In this document: piece by piece, positions 1 to 9,421 of the stretch
Layout: every line of letters starts with the position of its first letter
How positions within the stretch are numbered: position 1 is the first letter of the stretch
Assembly (NCBI RefSeq): GCF_014645495.1
Contig: NZ_BMLV01000004.1
Span: forward strand, 1 to 64,000
DNA: 64,000 nt
Direction: 5' to 3'
Source of the DNA: Cloacibacterium rupense
GTDB lineage: Bacteria > Bacteroidota > Bacteroidia > Flavobacteriales > Weeksellaceae
Made by a program: the position numbers and the translations under genes
The notes under the pieces: model-generated
Database searches by the model: none
What the model was told of the DNA's origin: nothing
What the model saw: the letters and a program-made list of their open reading frames with translations, nothing else

Positions 1-360
1 TAATTCTTTTGTGTTTTTTATCAAAAAGGTACATTTTTTTATTGTCTAAATTTAAGGGGTGTTTTATTTTTTTTAATAATCAATTAGTTAAGGTATAGTT
101 TTCGATATGGGAATGTTTTTATTATTATTTCTCATTTTTTTCATGTTTTTTTGTTTTGAATTTTGTTTATGAAATCTCAATTTTTTTATTTTTTTAGACA
201 TATAAACATATTCATTATTTTATTTTTTTGTGTTAGTAATGATTTTTGGATTCTAGACGCAAAAAAAGGGAGTTTTTTATCGTGTATTTTAACTAAAAAT
301 TAGCTCTATAAAGCCTTTTTTTTCCCATTATATGAAGAATTAGAAAAAAAATACAAAAAA

Positions 361-379
361 AAGTGTAAAAAAAACATTT
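361..379. promoter_or_regulatory. candidate Nudix-regulator operator, site 1
   Basis: The sequence AAGTGTAAAAAAAACATTT is an imperfect inverted repeat (AAGTGT, seven bases, ACATTT). The same half-sites with the same spacing occur at 41476-41494, 58791-58809 and 59247-59265, with a near match at 15336-15354. It lies about 250 bp upstream of the first regulator gene. Assignment to AraR/XylR-type regulators is inferred from which genes the copies precede. The distance from the visible promoter box is unusually long for a simple repressor site. Confidence 0.5.
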
Positions 380-595
380 ATACTTATCATTTTTTTAGGG
401 ATAAGGATTCAATGTCATTGATGTTAATTTTTCTTAAATAAACTCTAAATTTTAATGTTTTTTAGTTGAAAAAGGTTTTTTTGGGGGTGGGCTTATCATT
501 AAATTTAAGTAATACTAATCATAGACTGTAGATAACTAAAGTATTGATATGCAGTACATCATGTCAAAAATATTTTTTTATTTCATTTAGATTTT

Positions 596-603
596 TATAT
601 TTG
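596..603 (+). promoter_or_regulatory. promoter -7 box for regulator-xylBA
   Basis: TATATTTG matches the Bacteroidota -7 consensus TAnnTTTG and ends 26 bp before the ATG at 630. No clean -33 TTTG is visible at the usual 19-21 bp upstream, only a T run. The 13-base stretch TATATTTGTTGTG starting here recurs at the promoter proposed for the lacI-type gene, which supports it as a real promoter. Confidence 0.55.
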
Positions 604-629
604 TTGTGTTACGTTAATGTTAACTAATT

Positions 630-1355
630 ATGAGTCCTAATTTTATACATACTTATTTATCTGTAGATTGTGTTGTTTTTGGCTTTGATCATGATAATAA
701 ACTTAATATTTTACTAGTAAAAAGACGTTTAGATGATGTTCCAAAAGAGATGCAAAGTAAACTACCTGGAAGTTTAATTTTTAGTAACGAAGATGTAGAT
801 GTAGCAGCACAGAGAGTGCTTTTTGAACTTACTGGAATTAAAAAAATGGTGCTTAAGCAATTTAAATGTTTTGCAGATCCTTTACGTGCAAGTAGCCCAG
901 ATGATATTAAATGGATGAGCAAAGAGTACAAGCCTAATATAGACAGAATTGTTACAGTAGCTTATTTATCTCTTTGCAAAATAGATCATAAAATTAATAG
1001 TGTAAAATATGTAACTGTAGATTGGTGTCCTATTGATAAAATACCATCGCTTCCTTTTGATCATAATAAAATTATTAATGAGTCATTTCTAGAAATTAGA
1101 AGATGGATTGAAACAGATTTCTCAATCGTTTTTGAACTTCTTCCAAAAAAATTCACCATCAGGCAATTGTATCAATTGTACAGTGCAATAAGTGAGAAGA
1201 AAATTGATAAAAAGAATTTTCACAAAAAAATATCTTCATTTAATTATATCATTCCATTAGATGAAATAGAATCAAACGTAGCGCACAGAGCTGCGAGATA
1301 TTATAAGTTTGATAGTAAATTATTTAAAAAAAGTAATACAAAATTGTTAAAATAA
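630..1355 (+). CDS. Nudix-fold transcriptional regulator, probable xylose-responsive (XylR/AraR-like)
   Basis: This 241-residue protein has the layout of the NrtR/AraR group: an N-terminal Nudix-fold domain (about residues 7-150) and a C-terminal winged-helix domain (about 150-235). The Nudix box (about residues 47-71) is degenerate: the REUxEE segment reads QRVLFEL, so the catalytic glutamates are largely missing. A sugar-sensing role rather than hydrolysis is therefore likely. It is a clear paralogue of the gene at 59328-60017, sharing for example VDC(V/I)(V/I)FGFD near the N-terminus, FDHN, and FELLP(K/V)KFT before the helix-turn-helix. Only 13 bp separate it from xylulokinase, so it is probably the first gene of a xyl operon and may control it. 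Known family members include AraR of Bacteroides thetaiotaomicron. D-xylose as effector is inferred from the neighbours. Confidence 0.8.
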   Translation: MSPNFIHTYLSVDCVVFGFDHDNKLNILLVKRRLDDVPKEMQSKLPGSLIFSNEDVDVAAQRVLFELTGIKKMVLKQFKCFADPLRASSPDDIKWMSKEYKPNIDRIVTVAYLSLCKIDHKINSVKYVTVDWCPIDKIPSLPFDHNKIINESFLEIRRWIETDFSIVFELLPKKFTIRQLYQLYSAISEKKIDKKNFHKKISSFNYIIPLDEIESNVAHRAARYYKFDSKLFKKSNTKLLK

Positions 1356-1368
1356 ATTAAAGAATATT

Positions 1369-2853
1369 ATGTATTTGTTAGGTTATGACATAGGAAGTTC
1401 TTCAGTTAAAGTTTGTTTGATAGAAGCATCAAGCGGAAAGATTATTGCATCTGATTTTTCGCCTAAAAAGGAAATGAAGATTACAGCAGATCAACCAGGT
1501 TGGGCAGAACAAAATCCACTAGAGTGGTGGATCAACCTAAAACTTGCTAATGAATCTGTACTACAAAAATCTGGAGTAAATGCTGAGGATATAAAAGGAA
1601 TAGGAATTACTTGGCAAATGCACGGTCTTATTTTAGTAGATAAAGATCAAAATCTTTTAAGACCATCTATTATCTGGTGTGATAGCAGAGCAGTTCCTTA
1701 TGGCGAAAAAGCTTTTACCACAATTGGTGAAGAAAAATGTTTATCACACTTATTAAATTCTCCGGGAAATTTTACCGCTTCTAAACTAGCTTGGGTAAAA
1801 GAAAATGAACCAGAAATTTTCGAAAAGATAGATAAAATAATGTTGCCAGGTGATTATATTGCAATGAAATTGTCTGGCGAAATAGGAATTACCATAGAAG
1901 GTTTATCAGAAGGTATTTTCTGGGATTTTAAAAATAATTGTATTTCAGAAGATGTAATCGATTATTATGGCATCCCAAAAAGTTTCTTTCCAGAAATTGT
2001 ACCTACATTTGGAATACAAGCCACTGTTTCCGCTTCTGCAGCAGCCGAACTAGGTTTAAAAGAAGGTACCCCTATTTCTTACAGAGCAGGAGATCAACCT
2101 AATAACGCACTTTCTCTCAATGTATTTAATCCAGGAGAGATTGCTTCTACCGCAGGTACGTCTGGTGTGGTTTACGGCGTACTAGATACCTTAGATTATG
2201 ACAAACGCTCTAGAGTAAACACTTTTGCCCACGTAAATTATACACCAGAGCAAATAAGATTAGGTGTTTTGCTTTGCATCAATGGTACAGGAATTCTCAA
2301 TTCTTGGTTGAAAAATAATTTTGCCACTTCACTGTCTTCTTATGGTGATATGAATGAATTGGCATCGCTTTCTCCTATTGGTTCTAAAGGATTAAGCATT
2401 ATTCCTTTCGGAAATGGCGCCGAAAGAGTTTTAGAAAACAAAGAAGTTAATTGTTCTATCCAAGGCATTAACTTTAATATACATACAAAAGGAGACGTAT
2501 TACGTGCGGCTCAAGAAGGAATAGTATTTTCTTACGAATACGGAATGGATATTATGAGAAATATGGGAATGGACATTCAGGTAATTCGTGCAGGAGATGC
2601 CAATATGTTTTTAAGTTCTATTTTCCGCCAGACATTATCCAGTGTTAGCAATGCTGTAATAGAACTTTATGATACAGATGGTGCTGCAGGTGCTGCCAGA
2701 GCTGCAGGTATGGGAGTAGGTTTTTATGCAGATTCTAAAGAAGCATTTTCGGCATTAGAAAAAATAGCGGTTATAGAACCAGAGTTTGATAAAAAAGAAC
2801 AGTATTTAGAAGCTTATGAGAGATGGAAAAGTCGTCTTAATCTACTAATGTAA
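1369..2853 (+). CDS. xylB: xylulokinase
   Basis: A FGGY-family sugar kinase of 494 residues, normal for xylulokinase, which phosphorylates D-xylulose to D-xylulose 5-phosphate with ATP in the cytoplasm. The N-terminal phosphate-binding motif DIGSSSVK (residues 7-14), the TWQMHG substrate-loop motif (about 81-86) and the likely catalytic Asp242 in RAGDQPNNA are visible. The C-terminal FGGY domain contains RAGDANMFLS and a Gly/Ala-rich DGAAGAARAAG nucleotide segment. It follows the Nudix regulator by 13 bp and precedes xylose isomerase, which makes xylulose the expected substrate. The paralogous ribulokinase at 41574 is longer and more distantly related. Confidence 0.93.
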   Translation: MYLLGYDIGSSSVKVCLIEASSGKIIASDFSPKKEMKITADQPGWAEQNPLEWWINLKLANESVLQKSGVNAEDIKGIGITWQMHGLILVDKDQNLLRPSIIWCDSRAVPYGEKAFTTIGEEKCLSHLLNSPGNFTASKLAWVKENEPEIFEKIDKIMLPGDYIAMKLSGEIGITIEGLSEGIFWDFKNNCISEDVIDYYGIPKSFFPEIVPTFGIQATVSASAAAELGLKEGTPISYRAGDQPNNALSLNVFNPGEIASTAGTSGVVYGVLDTLDYDKRSRVNTFAHVNYTPEQIRLGVLLCINGTGILNSWLKNNFATSLSSYGDMNELASLSPIGSKGLSIIPFGNGAERVLENKEVNCSIQGINFNIHTKGDVLRAAQEGIVFSYEYGMDIMRNMGMDIQVIRAGDANMFLSSIFRQTLSSVSNAVIELYDTDGAAGAARAAGMGVGFYADSKEAFSALEKIAVIEPEFDKKEQYLEAYERWKSRLNLLM

Positions 2854-2911
2854 TCCCCATTTATAATAAGTTAAATTTTAATTAGCCTGCTATCAAAAAA
2901 TATAGTGGGGA
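2854..2911 (+). other. inverted repeat between xylB and xylA
   Basis: TCCCCA at 2854-2859, directly after the xylB stop codon, can pair with TGGGGA at 2906-2911, enclosing an AT-rich loop of 46 bases. No T tract follows, so it does not look like an intrinsic terminator. It could be an mRNA stability or processing element within the xyl operon, or chance. Confidence 0.25.
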
Positions 2912-2975
2912 AGGGATTTCTTATTCTGTAATTAAACAAAAAAATAAAATATAATATATTAAATCTAAAAAAATT

Positions 2976-4304
2976 ATGAACGTTTTAAAAGGAACTAAAG
3001 AGTTTTTTCCTAGTGTAGAGGAAATAAAATTTGAAGGAAAAGCAAGTACCAATCCTTTGGCATTTAGGTATTATGAAGCAGACAGAGTAGTTATGGGGAA
3101 ACCTATGAAAGATTGGTTGCGTTTTGCGATGGCATGGTGGCATACACTATGTGCAAATGGTAGCGATCCTTTCGGAGGAGCTACAATTCACCATCCTTGG
3201 GATATTGGTAGTGATGCTGTTTCTAGAGCAAAATATAAGTTAGATGCTGGTTTTGAATTTATGAATAAAATAGGTTTTGAATACTATTGTTTTCATGATG
3301 TAGATCTAGTAGAACCAGGTAATAGTTGGGTAGAATACGAAAGTAACCTACAAGCTGCTGTAGAATATGCAAAAGAAAAACAAGCAGAATCTGGTATTAA
3401 ACTACTTTGGGGAACTGCCAATGTTTTCACTCACGAAAGATATATGAACGGAGCTTCTACCAACCCTAATTTTGATGTATTAGCTTGCGCTGGTACTCAG
3501 GTTAAAAATGCAATTGATGCTACCATAGCTCTAGGTGGAGAAAACTACGTATTCTGGGGAGGAAGAGAAGGTTATATGAGCTTACTAAACACCGATATGA
3601 AACGTGAAAAAGAACATCTTGCACGTTTTCTTACTATGGCAAGAGATTATGCTCGTCAACAAGGTTTCAAAGGGACTTTCTTAATAGAGCCAAAACCTAT
3701 GGAGCCAACCAAACATCAGTATGATTATGATGCTGAAACGGTAATAGGATTTTTAAGAAACTACGGTTTAGATAAAGATTTTAAATTAAATCTAGAAGTT
3801 AACCATGGTACATTAGCAGGTCATACTTTCGAACACGAATTACAAGCCGCTGTAGATGCAGGATTATTAGGAAGTATAGATGCAAACAGAGGAGATTACC
3901 AAAATGGTTGGGATACAGACCAATTCCCAATAGATTATTATGACCTTGCTCAGGCTTGGCTAGTTATTTTACAAGGTGGAGGTCTAGGAACTGGTGGAGT
4001 AAATTTTGATGCAAAAATCAGAAGAAATTCTACTGACCCAGAAGATTTATTTATCGCACACGTATCTGGTATGGATGTATTTGCAAAAGGACTATTGGTA
4101 GCTGCAGACATCTTAGAAAAATCAGATTACAAAAAGTTAAGAACAGAAAGATATGCATCTTTTGATGCAGGAAACGGAAAAGCTTTCGAACAAGGTTTAC
4201 TTACATTAGAAGATTTAAGAAAAATCGCTCACGAAGTAGGAGAACCACAAGCTAAGAGCGGAAAACAAGAATTGTTTGAGGCTATTGTAAATATGTATAT
4301 CTAA
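2976..4304 (+). CDS. xylA: xylose isomerase
   Basis: A 442-residue class II xylose isomerase that interconverts D-xylose and D-xylulose in the cytoplasm using divalent metal. Recognisable segments are [18 protein letters not shown] (about residues 50-67), the catalytic-histidine motif CFHDVDL with His107 and Asp110, [24 protein letters not shown] and [16 protein letters not shown], which carry the metal-binding Glu/Asp/His residues. Length and motifs are typical for Bacteroidota enzymes. It lies 122 bp after xylB, a gap with no perfect promoter box, so co-transcription is plausible. SusC begins 61 bp downstream without a visible terminator, so the xylose genes and the uptake pair may share a transcript. 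Confidence 0.96.
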   Translation: MNVLKGTKEFFPSVEEIKFEGKASTNPLAFRYYEADRVVMGKPMKDWLRFAMAWWHTLCANGSDPFGGATIHHPWDIGSDAVSRAKYKLDAGFEFMNKIGFEYYCFHDVDLVEPGNSWVEYESNLQAAVEYAKEKQAESGIKLLWGTANVFTHERYMNGASTNPNFDVLACAGTQVKNAIDATIALGGENYVFWGGREGYMSLLNTDMKREKEHLARFLTMARDYARQQGFKGTFLIEPKPMEPTKHQYDYDAETVIGFLRNYGLDKDFKLNLEVNHGTLAGHTFEHELQAAVDAGLLGSIDANRGDYQNGWDTDQFPIDYYDLAQAWLVILQGGGLGTGGVNFDAKIRRNSTDPEDLFIAHVSGMDVFAKGLLVAADILEKSDYKKLRTERYASFDAGNGKAFEQGLLTLEDLRKIAHEVGEPQAKSGKQELFEAIVNMYI

Positions 4305-4365
4305 TTTATAATAGATTCAAATTAAAATAATCAATGAAATTATTACCCATTAATGAATGTAAATT

Positions 4366-7227
4366 ATGAGAAACTTTGCTTTAACAAAGAATAAAGCTGC
4401 GATATTTTTCGCAATGACTTTATTACCTTCAGGCTTTATGTACTCACAGGCTAAAAAAGATACTGTGAAACAGAAGAATATTGAAGAAGTTGTTTTGATT
4501 GGTTACGGCCAACAGAAAAAAGAAGCTGTAACGGGTTCTGTGGCATCTGTAAGTGGTAAGGCTTTGAAAGAAGTGCCAGCTGCTAACATTACTGATGCAT
4601 TACAAGGGCGTGCTGCTGGTATTGATATTGGTAGAACATCTACTAAACCAGGGGCGTCATTGCAAATACGTATTAGAGGTGCTAGATCTCTATCAGGAGA
4701 TAATGATCCTTTGGTAGTACTAGATGGAATTCCATTTGCAGGTTCTATTGGTGATATTAGCCCGAATGATATTAAGAGTTTAGATATCTTAAAAGATGCT
4801 TCTGCTACTGCTATTTATGGTTCTAGAGGAGCTAATGGTGTTATCTTAATAACTACAAATAGAGGAACTAAAGGACAAAAAGCTAAGCTTTCTTATAATG
4901 GATTTACAGGTATTCAGACATTATTTTCTGAATATCCATTGATGGATGGGCCTCAATTCGTGGCATTGCGTAAAGCAGCCAACCAATATACAAATGGTAC
5001 AGATGAATTTGATAATATAAATACCAATTGGCAAAAATTATATTACAAACCAGCGATGATGACAAGTCATGATGTCGGTTTAACTGGTGGTAGCCAAGGA
5101 GGTAACTATAGCGTAGGTTTAGCGTATTTTAAACAAGATGCTTTAATTCCGTTACAAAGTTATGAAAGATTGTCTTTCAGAACATCTGTTGATCAACAAT
5201 TAGGAGAAAGATTTAAAGTAGGATTTACATCTAATAATAACTTTGCCACTACTAATGCTAATGGTATGAGTGCAGCTCCTATTTTAGGATATTCACCAAT
5301 TATAGATCCTTATACAGCAGATGGCAATTTTAAAAGAGTAGTTTATAGTGCAATAGACCAAACTTGGATTTATACTAGAAATGGTATTGAGAATTTAGGA
5401 AATAAATATGTAGATAAGACTAGAGCTTTTAGTTCATATAACAATTTTTATGGTGAATTAAGTATTTTAAATGGACTGAAATACAAACTTAACGTAGGTT
5501 TAACCTATCGTACTTCTAATAGTGGTAATTATACAGGTGTAGGTGTGTTTTCTACTAATGATGCTGCTCCTTCATCTGCTGGCATTGGTAATAATCAAAC
5601 ATACCAATGGGTATTAGAAAATTTATTAACCTACGATCGTACTTTTGGAAAACATAAAATTAATGCCACTGCGTTATATTCTTCTGAGCAAACTACTTTT
5701 AATAGCTCATACATAAGTGCAAAAAATATCCCAGCAGATTCTTTCCAATTTTACAATTTAGGTCAAGCTCCGCAAACAGATATTACTATTGATCCTAATA
5801 ATCAGAATTATTTTAAAACTGGTCTTATTTCTTGGATGGGACGTGCAATGTACACATTTGACAATAAGTATATGATTACTGCTACAGTGCGTTCAGATGC
5901 TTCATCTAGATTAGCGCCAGGTAATAAATGGCATACCTATCCTGCAGTTTCATTAGGTTGGAACATTACCAATGAATCATTTATGGATAATTTGAAATTT
6001 ATTAATTTATTAAAATTGAGAGCAGGTATTGGTCAGACATCTAACCAAGCAGTAACTCCATATTCTACACTTGGTAGATTATCAGTAGTACCATACAATT
6101 TTGGTAATAATGGTAATAATTCTTATGCAGTAGGTAATTATGTAACTTTGTTACCAAACCCTAATCTCGGTTGGGAATTCTCAAATACACAAAACTATGG
6201 GGTAGATTTTGGATTCTTTAATAATAGATTAACTGGTACTGTTGAGGTTTATAAAACCACTACAAAAGATATCTTATTATCTAAAAACCTTCCATCTACA
6301 AGTGGTGTAAGTAGTGTAGTTGTAAATGCAGGAAAATCAGAAAATAAAGGTATAGAATTTACTTTGAATGGAGTAATTATCGAAAACAAAGACGGATTTA
6401 CTTGGGAAGCGGGTGTAAACGTTTATGCTAATAGAAATAAAATTTTAGCATTAAATTCTGGACAGCTAAGAGATGAAGGTAACCAGTGGTTTGTAGGACA
6501 TAGTATGAATTCTATCTATGATTATCAATATATGGGATTATGGCAGCAAGGTGATCCATACTTAAATATCCTAGAACCGGGAGGAAATGTAGGTATGATT
6601 AAAGTGCTTTATACCGGCGAATATAATGCAGATGGTAGCCCAAAGAGAGCTATTGGACCGGCTGATAGACAAATTATAGAAACTGATCCTAAATGGCAAG
6701 GTGGTTTCAATACTCGTTTAGCGTACAAAAATTTTGATTTAAGTGTAGTTGGTGCTTTCCAAAATGGTGGAGTATTAATTAGTACCATCTACGGATCTGC
6801 AGGTTATCTTAATAGATTAACAGGTAGAGGTAATAACGTAGATGTAGATTATTGGACACCAGATAATACAGATGCTAGATATCCAAAACCAGGTGGAATT
6901 CAAAGTGGTGATAACCCAAAATATGGTTCCACACTTGGGTATTTTGATGCTTCTTATCTTAAAGTACGTACAATTACATTAGGGTATAGTTTTGAGAAAG
7001 ATTTACTAGATAATCTTAAATTAAGCGCAGCTAAGATTTATTTTACAGTTCAAAATCCTTTCGTAATGTTTTCTCCATATTACAAAGAAACAGGAATGGA
7101 TCCAGAACCAAACTCACGTGGTAATGAAAATCAAGCGGTTAACTCTTACCAAGGTCGTCAGTTGATTATTGGTACTAATAATCCAACTACAAGAAATTAC
7201 TTAATGGGTATTAATTTAACTTTCTAA
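4366..7227 (+). CDS. SusC/RagA-family TonB-linked outer-membrane transporter
   Basis: A 953-residue SusC-type protein, the barrel that imports oligosaccharides across the outer membrane with TonB energy. It has a signal peptide (about residues 1-27). The plug domain (about 40-165) is marked by EEVVLIGYGQQKKE and by the SusC-typical DPLVVLDGIPFAGSI and ILKDASATAIYGSRGANGVI segments. The rest is a long beta-barrel. The N-terminal carboxypeptidase-regulatory-like domain found in many SusC proteins is absent: the plug starts directly after the signal peptide. It is the only SusC in the window and is paired with SusD 12 bp downstream. The cargo is inferred to be decorated xylo-oligosaccharides from the surrounding enzymes. 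Confidence 0.93.
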   Translation: MRNFALTKNKAAIFFAMTLLPSGFMYSQAKKDTVKQKNIEEVVLIGYGQQKKEAVTGSVASVSGKALKEVPAANITDALQGRAAGIDIGRTSTKPGASLQIRIRGARSLSGDNDPLVVLDGIPFAGSIGDISPNDIKSLDILKDASATAIYGSRGANGVILITTNRGTKGQKAKLSYNGFTGIQTLFSEYPLMDGPQFVALRKAANQYTNGTDEFDNINTNWQKLYYKPAMMTSHDVGLTGGSQGGNYSVGLAYFKQDALIPLQSYERLSFRTSVDQQLGERFKVGFTSNNNFATTNANGMSAAPILGYSPIIDPYTADGNFKRVVYSAIDQTWIYTRNGIENLGNKYVDKTRAFSSYNNFYGELSILNGLKYKLNVGLTYRTSNSGNYTGVGVFSTNDAAPSSAGIGNNQTYQWVLENLLTYDRTFGKHKINATALYSSEQTTFNSSYISAKNIPADSFQFYNLGQAPQTDITIDPNNQNYFKTGLISWMGRAMYTFDNKYMITATVRSDASSRLAPGNKWHTYPAVSLGWNITNESFMDNLKFINLLKLRAGIGQTSNQAVTPYSTLGRLSVVPYNFGNNGNNSYAVGNYVTLLPNPNLGWEFSNTQNYGVDFGFFNNRLTGTVEVYKTTTKDILLSKNLPSTSGVSSVVVNAGKSENKGIEFTLNGVIIENKDGFTWEAGVNVYANRNKILALNSGQLRDEGNQWFVGHSMNSIYDYQYMGLWQQGDPYLNILEPGGNVGMIKVLYTGEYNADGSPKRAIGPADRQIIETDPKWQGGFNTRLAYKNFDLSVVGAFQNGGVLISTIYGSAGYLNRLTGRGNNVDVDYWTPDNTDARYPKPGGIQSGDNPKYGSTLGYFDASYLKVRTITLGYSFEKDLLDNLKLSAAKIYFTVQNPFVMFSPYYKETGMDPEPNSRGNENQAVNSYQGRQLIIGTNNPTTRNYLMGINLTF

Positions 7228-7239
7228 AAATTTAAAGTC

Positions 7240-9186
7240 ATGATAAAATTTAATAAAAAATTTATTATAGGGGCCATACTACTTTCTTTATCTCTATCAA
7301 GTTGTAATGAGATTCTAGAAGAGGAGCCAAGACACATATATACTCCGAGTTCTTTTAATACTGAGCAAGGTGTTAAGCAGGGTGTAACTGCATTATACAG
7401 ACATTTACGTTTGTTATATGGGAATGGTTATTTTATGAGTAATTGTGTAAACGGGACAGATGAATCTACATATGCTCAAAGTGCAGATGGAAACTTCAAA
7501 GAAATGGATTTTTCTGGAAACGGGAATCTTACTCCTACTACATTTCCTCCTAGTATGGTTTGGGGAAGCGTATTTCCATACATTAATACTGCCAATGGAA
7601 TTATTCAAAATGGTGCTTCTGTTGGGGTTGCAGAATCTTTAATCTCAGAAGCAAGATTCTTTAGAGCATTTGATTATTTTCTATTGGTACAGACTTATGG
7701 TGGAGTGCCACTAGATTTAGGCTCAGGAGATTTAGCATTTAATACCTCTGCTTCTACTGTCTCTAAAAGAAATACAGTACCAGAAGTTTACACTAAAGCT
7801 ATTTTCCCTGATTTGTTAAAAGCAATAGATAATCTTCCTAGCTCACCTAGAGTTACTGGTGGAGTGACCAAGAATGTTGCACGTTTGTTTTTAGCAAAAG
7901 CATATCTTACTTATGGTTGGTGGTTACAAAACCCAAACGGTATTCCTACTTATCCAGATACACCTAGAACTGATTTAGATGGCAAGACAGCACAATGGTA
8001 TTTCCAAAAAGCTTATGACATTGCTATGGAAGGAATTAACAATCCTGGTCCTTATGCTCTTCAACCAACTTATTATGATGTAAATGTAGGTTCTAATGAT
8101 AGAAATAATGAGTGTATGTTATATGCAGATCACACACAAGCTAGTGCTTACTATAACGAAAGTGATCCTGTAGGTTTTGGTTCTGGTTGGTCACCTGATA
8201 ACTTTGCAGCTTGGATGCAAACTTGGAACTATACCAATATTAGAAGTAGTTCTTCTGCCACTACTTGGTCAGCAGTAAGTTCTGTTCAGCGTGCTGCTAC
8301 ACAACCATTAGGAAGACCTTGGACTCGTATGTGTCCTACTATCGGAGTTATAAAAAATACTTTTGCTGATAAAACTCTCGATTCTAGATATGACGGTACA
8401 TTTGTAACTAAATATAGAGGAAACTGGGACAAAGCTGGTCTTAAAAATGCAGAACTTTATAATGCTAATAATCTACCAATTAAACCAAATGATGTAGTAT
8501 TATCTTTCTTAGATGATGATTCTCAGCTTTCAAGTATTACTTATCCTTCAGGAGCAGGTAAAAGTAATATCGGTGCTGGTGAGATGCCAGGTAGAGCAGA
8601 TTATGTAATCACTCCAAGTGGAATTAGTAGAATTGTATATCCTGGATTATGGAAAATTGGTACTTATCGTACAGATGATCCAAATGGATTAGGATATCCA
8701 AACGCAGGTCTTACTCGTCCTTTTAACGTTGCAAAATTCTCAGAATTTTACTTTATTGCTGCAGAAGCTGCTGTAAAAGGGGCTACAGGTTCTATGAGTG
8801 CTAGAGACTTAATTAATGTAATCAGAGCCAGAGCAGGTAAATGGAGATGGGATAACAATGGTAATGTTGCTAAAATTCAAGACAATAGTGCAGCTATGAT
8901 TGCTGCTACACCAGCTACAATTACTGTTGATTATCTTCTTGCAGAAAGATCGCGTGAATATTACGGAGAATTTTACAGATGGTATGATTTAGTAAGAACT
9001 CAGAAATGGGCTGAATATGCGGGATCTTATCAAATAGGAAGCGCTAGTTATGGTGATCATACGGCTAAAACGTACACCCGTAATATCCAGCCATTCCATT
9101 ATTTAAGACCAATTCCTCAAGGACAATTAGACTTAATGGAAATTACTGCAGAAGAAAAAGCAAAATTCCAAAACCCTGGATACTAA
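7240..9186 (+). CDS. SusD/RagB-family surface glycan-binding lipoprotein
   Basis: A 648-residue SusD-type lipoprotein, the lid of the SusC transporter on the cell surface. The N-terminus (about residues 1-22) is a lipoprotein signal ending in LSLSSC. SusD signatures include EARFFRAFDYFLLVQTYGGVPL (about 135-156, with the R-FRA-Y helix), the LAKAYLTYGWW TPR-like helix, and the C-terminal LLAERSREYYGEFYRWYDLVRT helix pair (about 565-587) followed by LRPIPQGQLDLM. It is at the long end for the family. No separate SusE/F-type glycan-binding protein follows, and the next gene is an enzyme. A strong hairpin terminator lies downstream at 9349-9381, so this pair ends a transcription unit. Confidence 0.93.
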   Translation: MIKFNKKFIIGAILLSLSLSSCNEILEEEPRHIYTPSSFNTEQGVKQGVTALYRHLRLLYGNGYFMSNCVNGTDESTYAQSADGNFKEMDFSGNGNLTPTTFPPSMVWGSVFPYINTANGIIQNGASVGVAESLISEARFFRAFDYFLLVQTYGGVPLDLGSGDLAFNTSASTVSKRNTVPEVYTKAIFPDLLKAIDNLPSSPRVTGGVTKNVARLFLAKAYLTYGWWLQNPNGIPTYPDTPRTDLDGKTAQWYFQKAYDIAMEGINNPGPYALQPTYYDVNVGSNDRNNECMLYADHTQASAYYNESDPVGFGSGWSPDNFAAWMQTWNYTNIRSSSSATTWSAVSSVQRAATQPLGRPWTRMCPTIGVIKNTFADKTLDSRYDGTFVTKYRGNWDKAGLKNAELYNANNLPIKPNDVVLSFLDDDSQLSSITYPSGAGKSNIGAGEMPGRADYVITPSGISRIVYPGLWKIGTYRTDDPNGLGYPNAGLTRPFNVAKFSEFYFIAAEAAVKGATGSMSARDLINVIRARAGKWRWDNNGNVAKIQDNSAAMIAATPATITVDYLLAERSREYYGEFYRWYDLVRTQKWAEYAGSYQIGSASYGDHTAKTYTRNIQPFHYLRPIPQGQLDLMEITAEEKAKFQNPGY

Positions 9187-9348
9187 TCTAGAAATTGGAA
9201 TGAAAATTATAGAATTTTAATATACATTAAGAAATCTTATAAGAATAAAAATATTAATTGAAGAATTTTCTTAATTCCTATGATAAACTCTATAATTATA
9301 AGAAATGAAATTAGTTTCTTTCACATAAAATAGATATTTTAGGAGATT

Positions 9349-9381
9349 GGCTTCACAGGTTAATCTGTGGAGCCTTCTTTT
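9349..9381 (+). terminator. intrinsic terminator after susD
   Basis: GGCTTCACAG (9349-9358) pairs with CTGTGGAGCC (9365-9374), a 10-bp stem with one wobble, around a 6-base loop. It is followed by TTCTTTT. This is a textbook Rho-independent terminator between the SusC/D pair and the GH95 gene. Partial read-through would explain low expression of the downstream enzyme run, because no perfect TAnnTTTG promoter is visible in the remaining 40 bp. Confidence 0.8.
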
Positions 9382-9410
9382 AAAATAAATCAATACAGAA
9401 TACAAACCCC

Positions 9411-9416
9411 AAAGGA
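9411..9416 (+). promoter_or_regulatory. Shine-Dalgarno-like site before GH95
   Basis: AAAGGA lies five bases upstream of the ATG at 9422. Most genes here have only A-rich leaders, so a purine-rich SD-like element is unusual and supports this start codon. It may help translation after the terminator at 9349-9381. Confidence 0.4.
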
Positions 9417-9421
9417 ATCAT

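Larger units (their letters stand above)
1..629. other. gene-free AT-rich leader
   Basis: No convincing coding sequence is visible on either strand. The stretch is dominated by runs of T and A and has several short G runs (for example near 481-491). It carries one exact copy of the AAGTGT-N7-ACATTT inverted repeat (361-379) and, close to the first gene, a TATATTTG promoter box (596-603). I see no clear hairpin terminator for a gene left of the window, so its relation to the upstream neighbour is unknown. The 230 bp between the inverted repeat and the promoter box is not explained. Confidence 0.6.
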
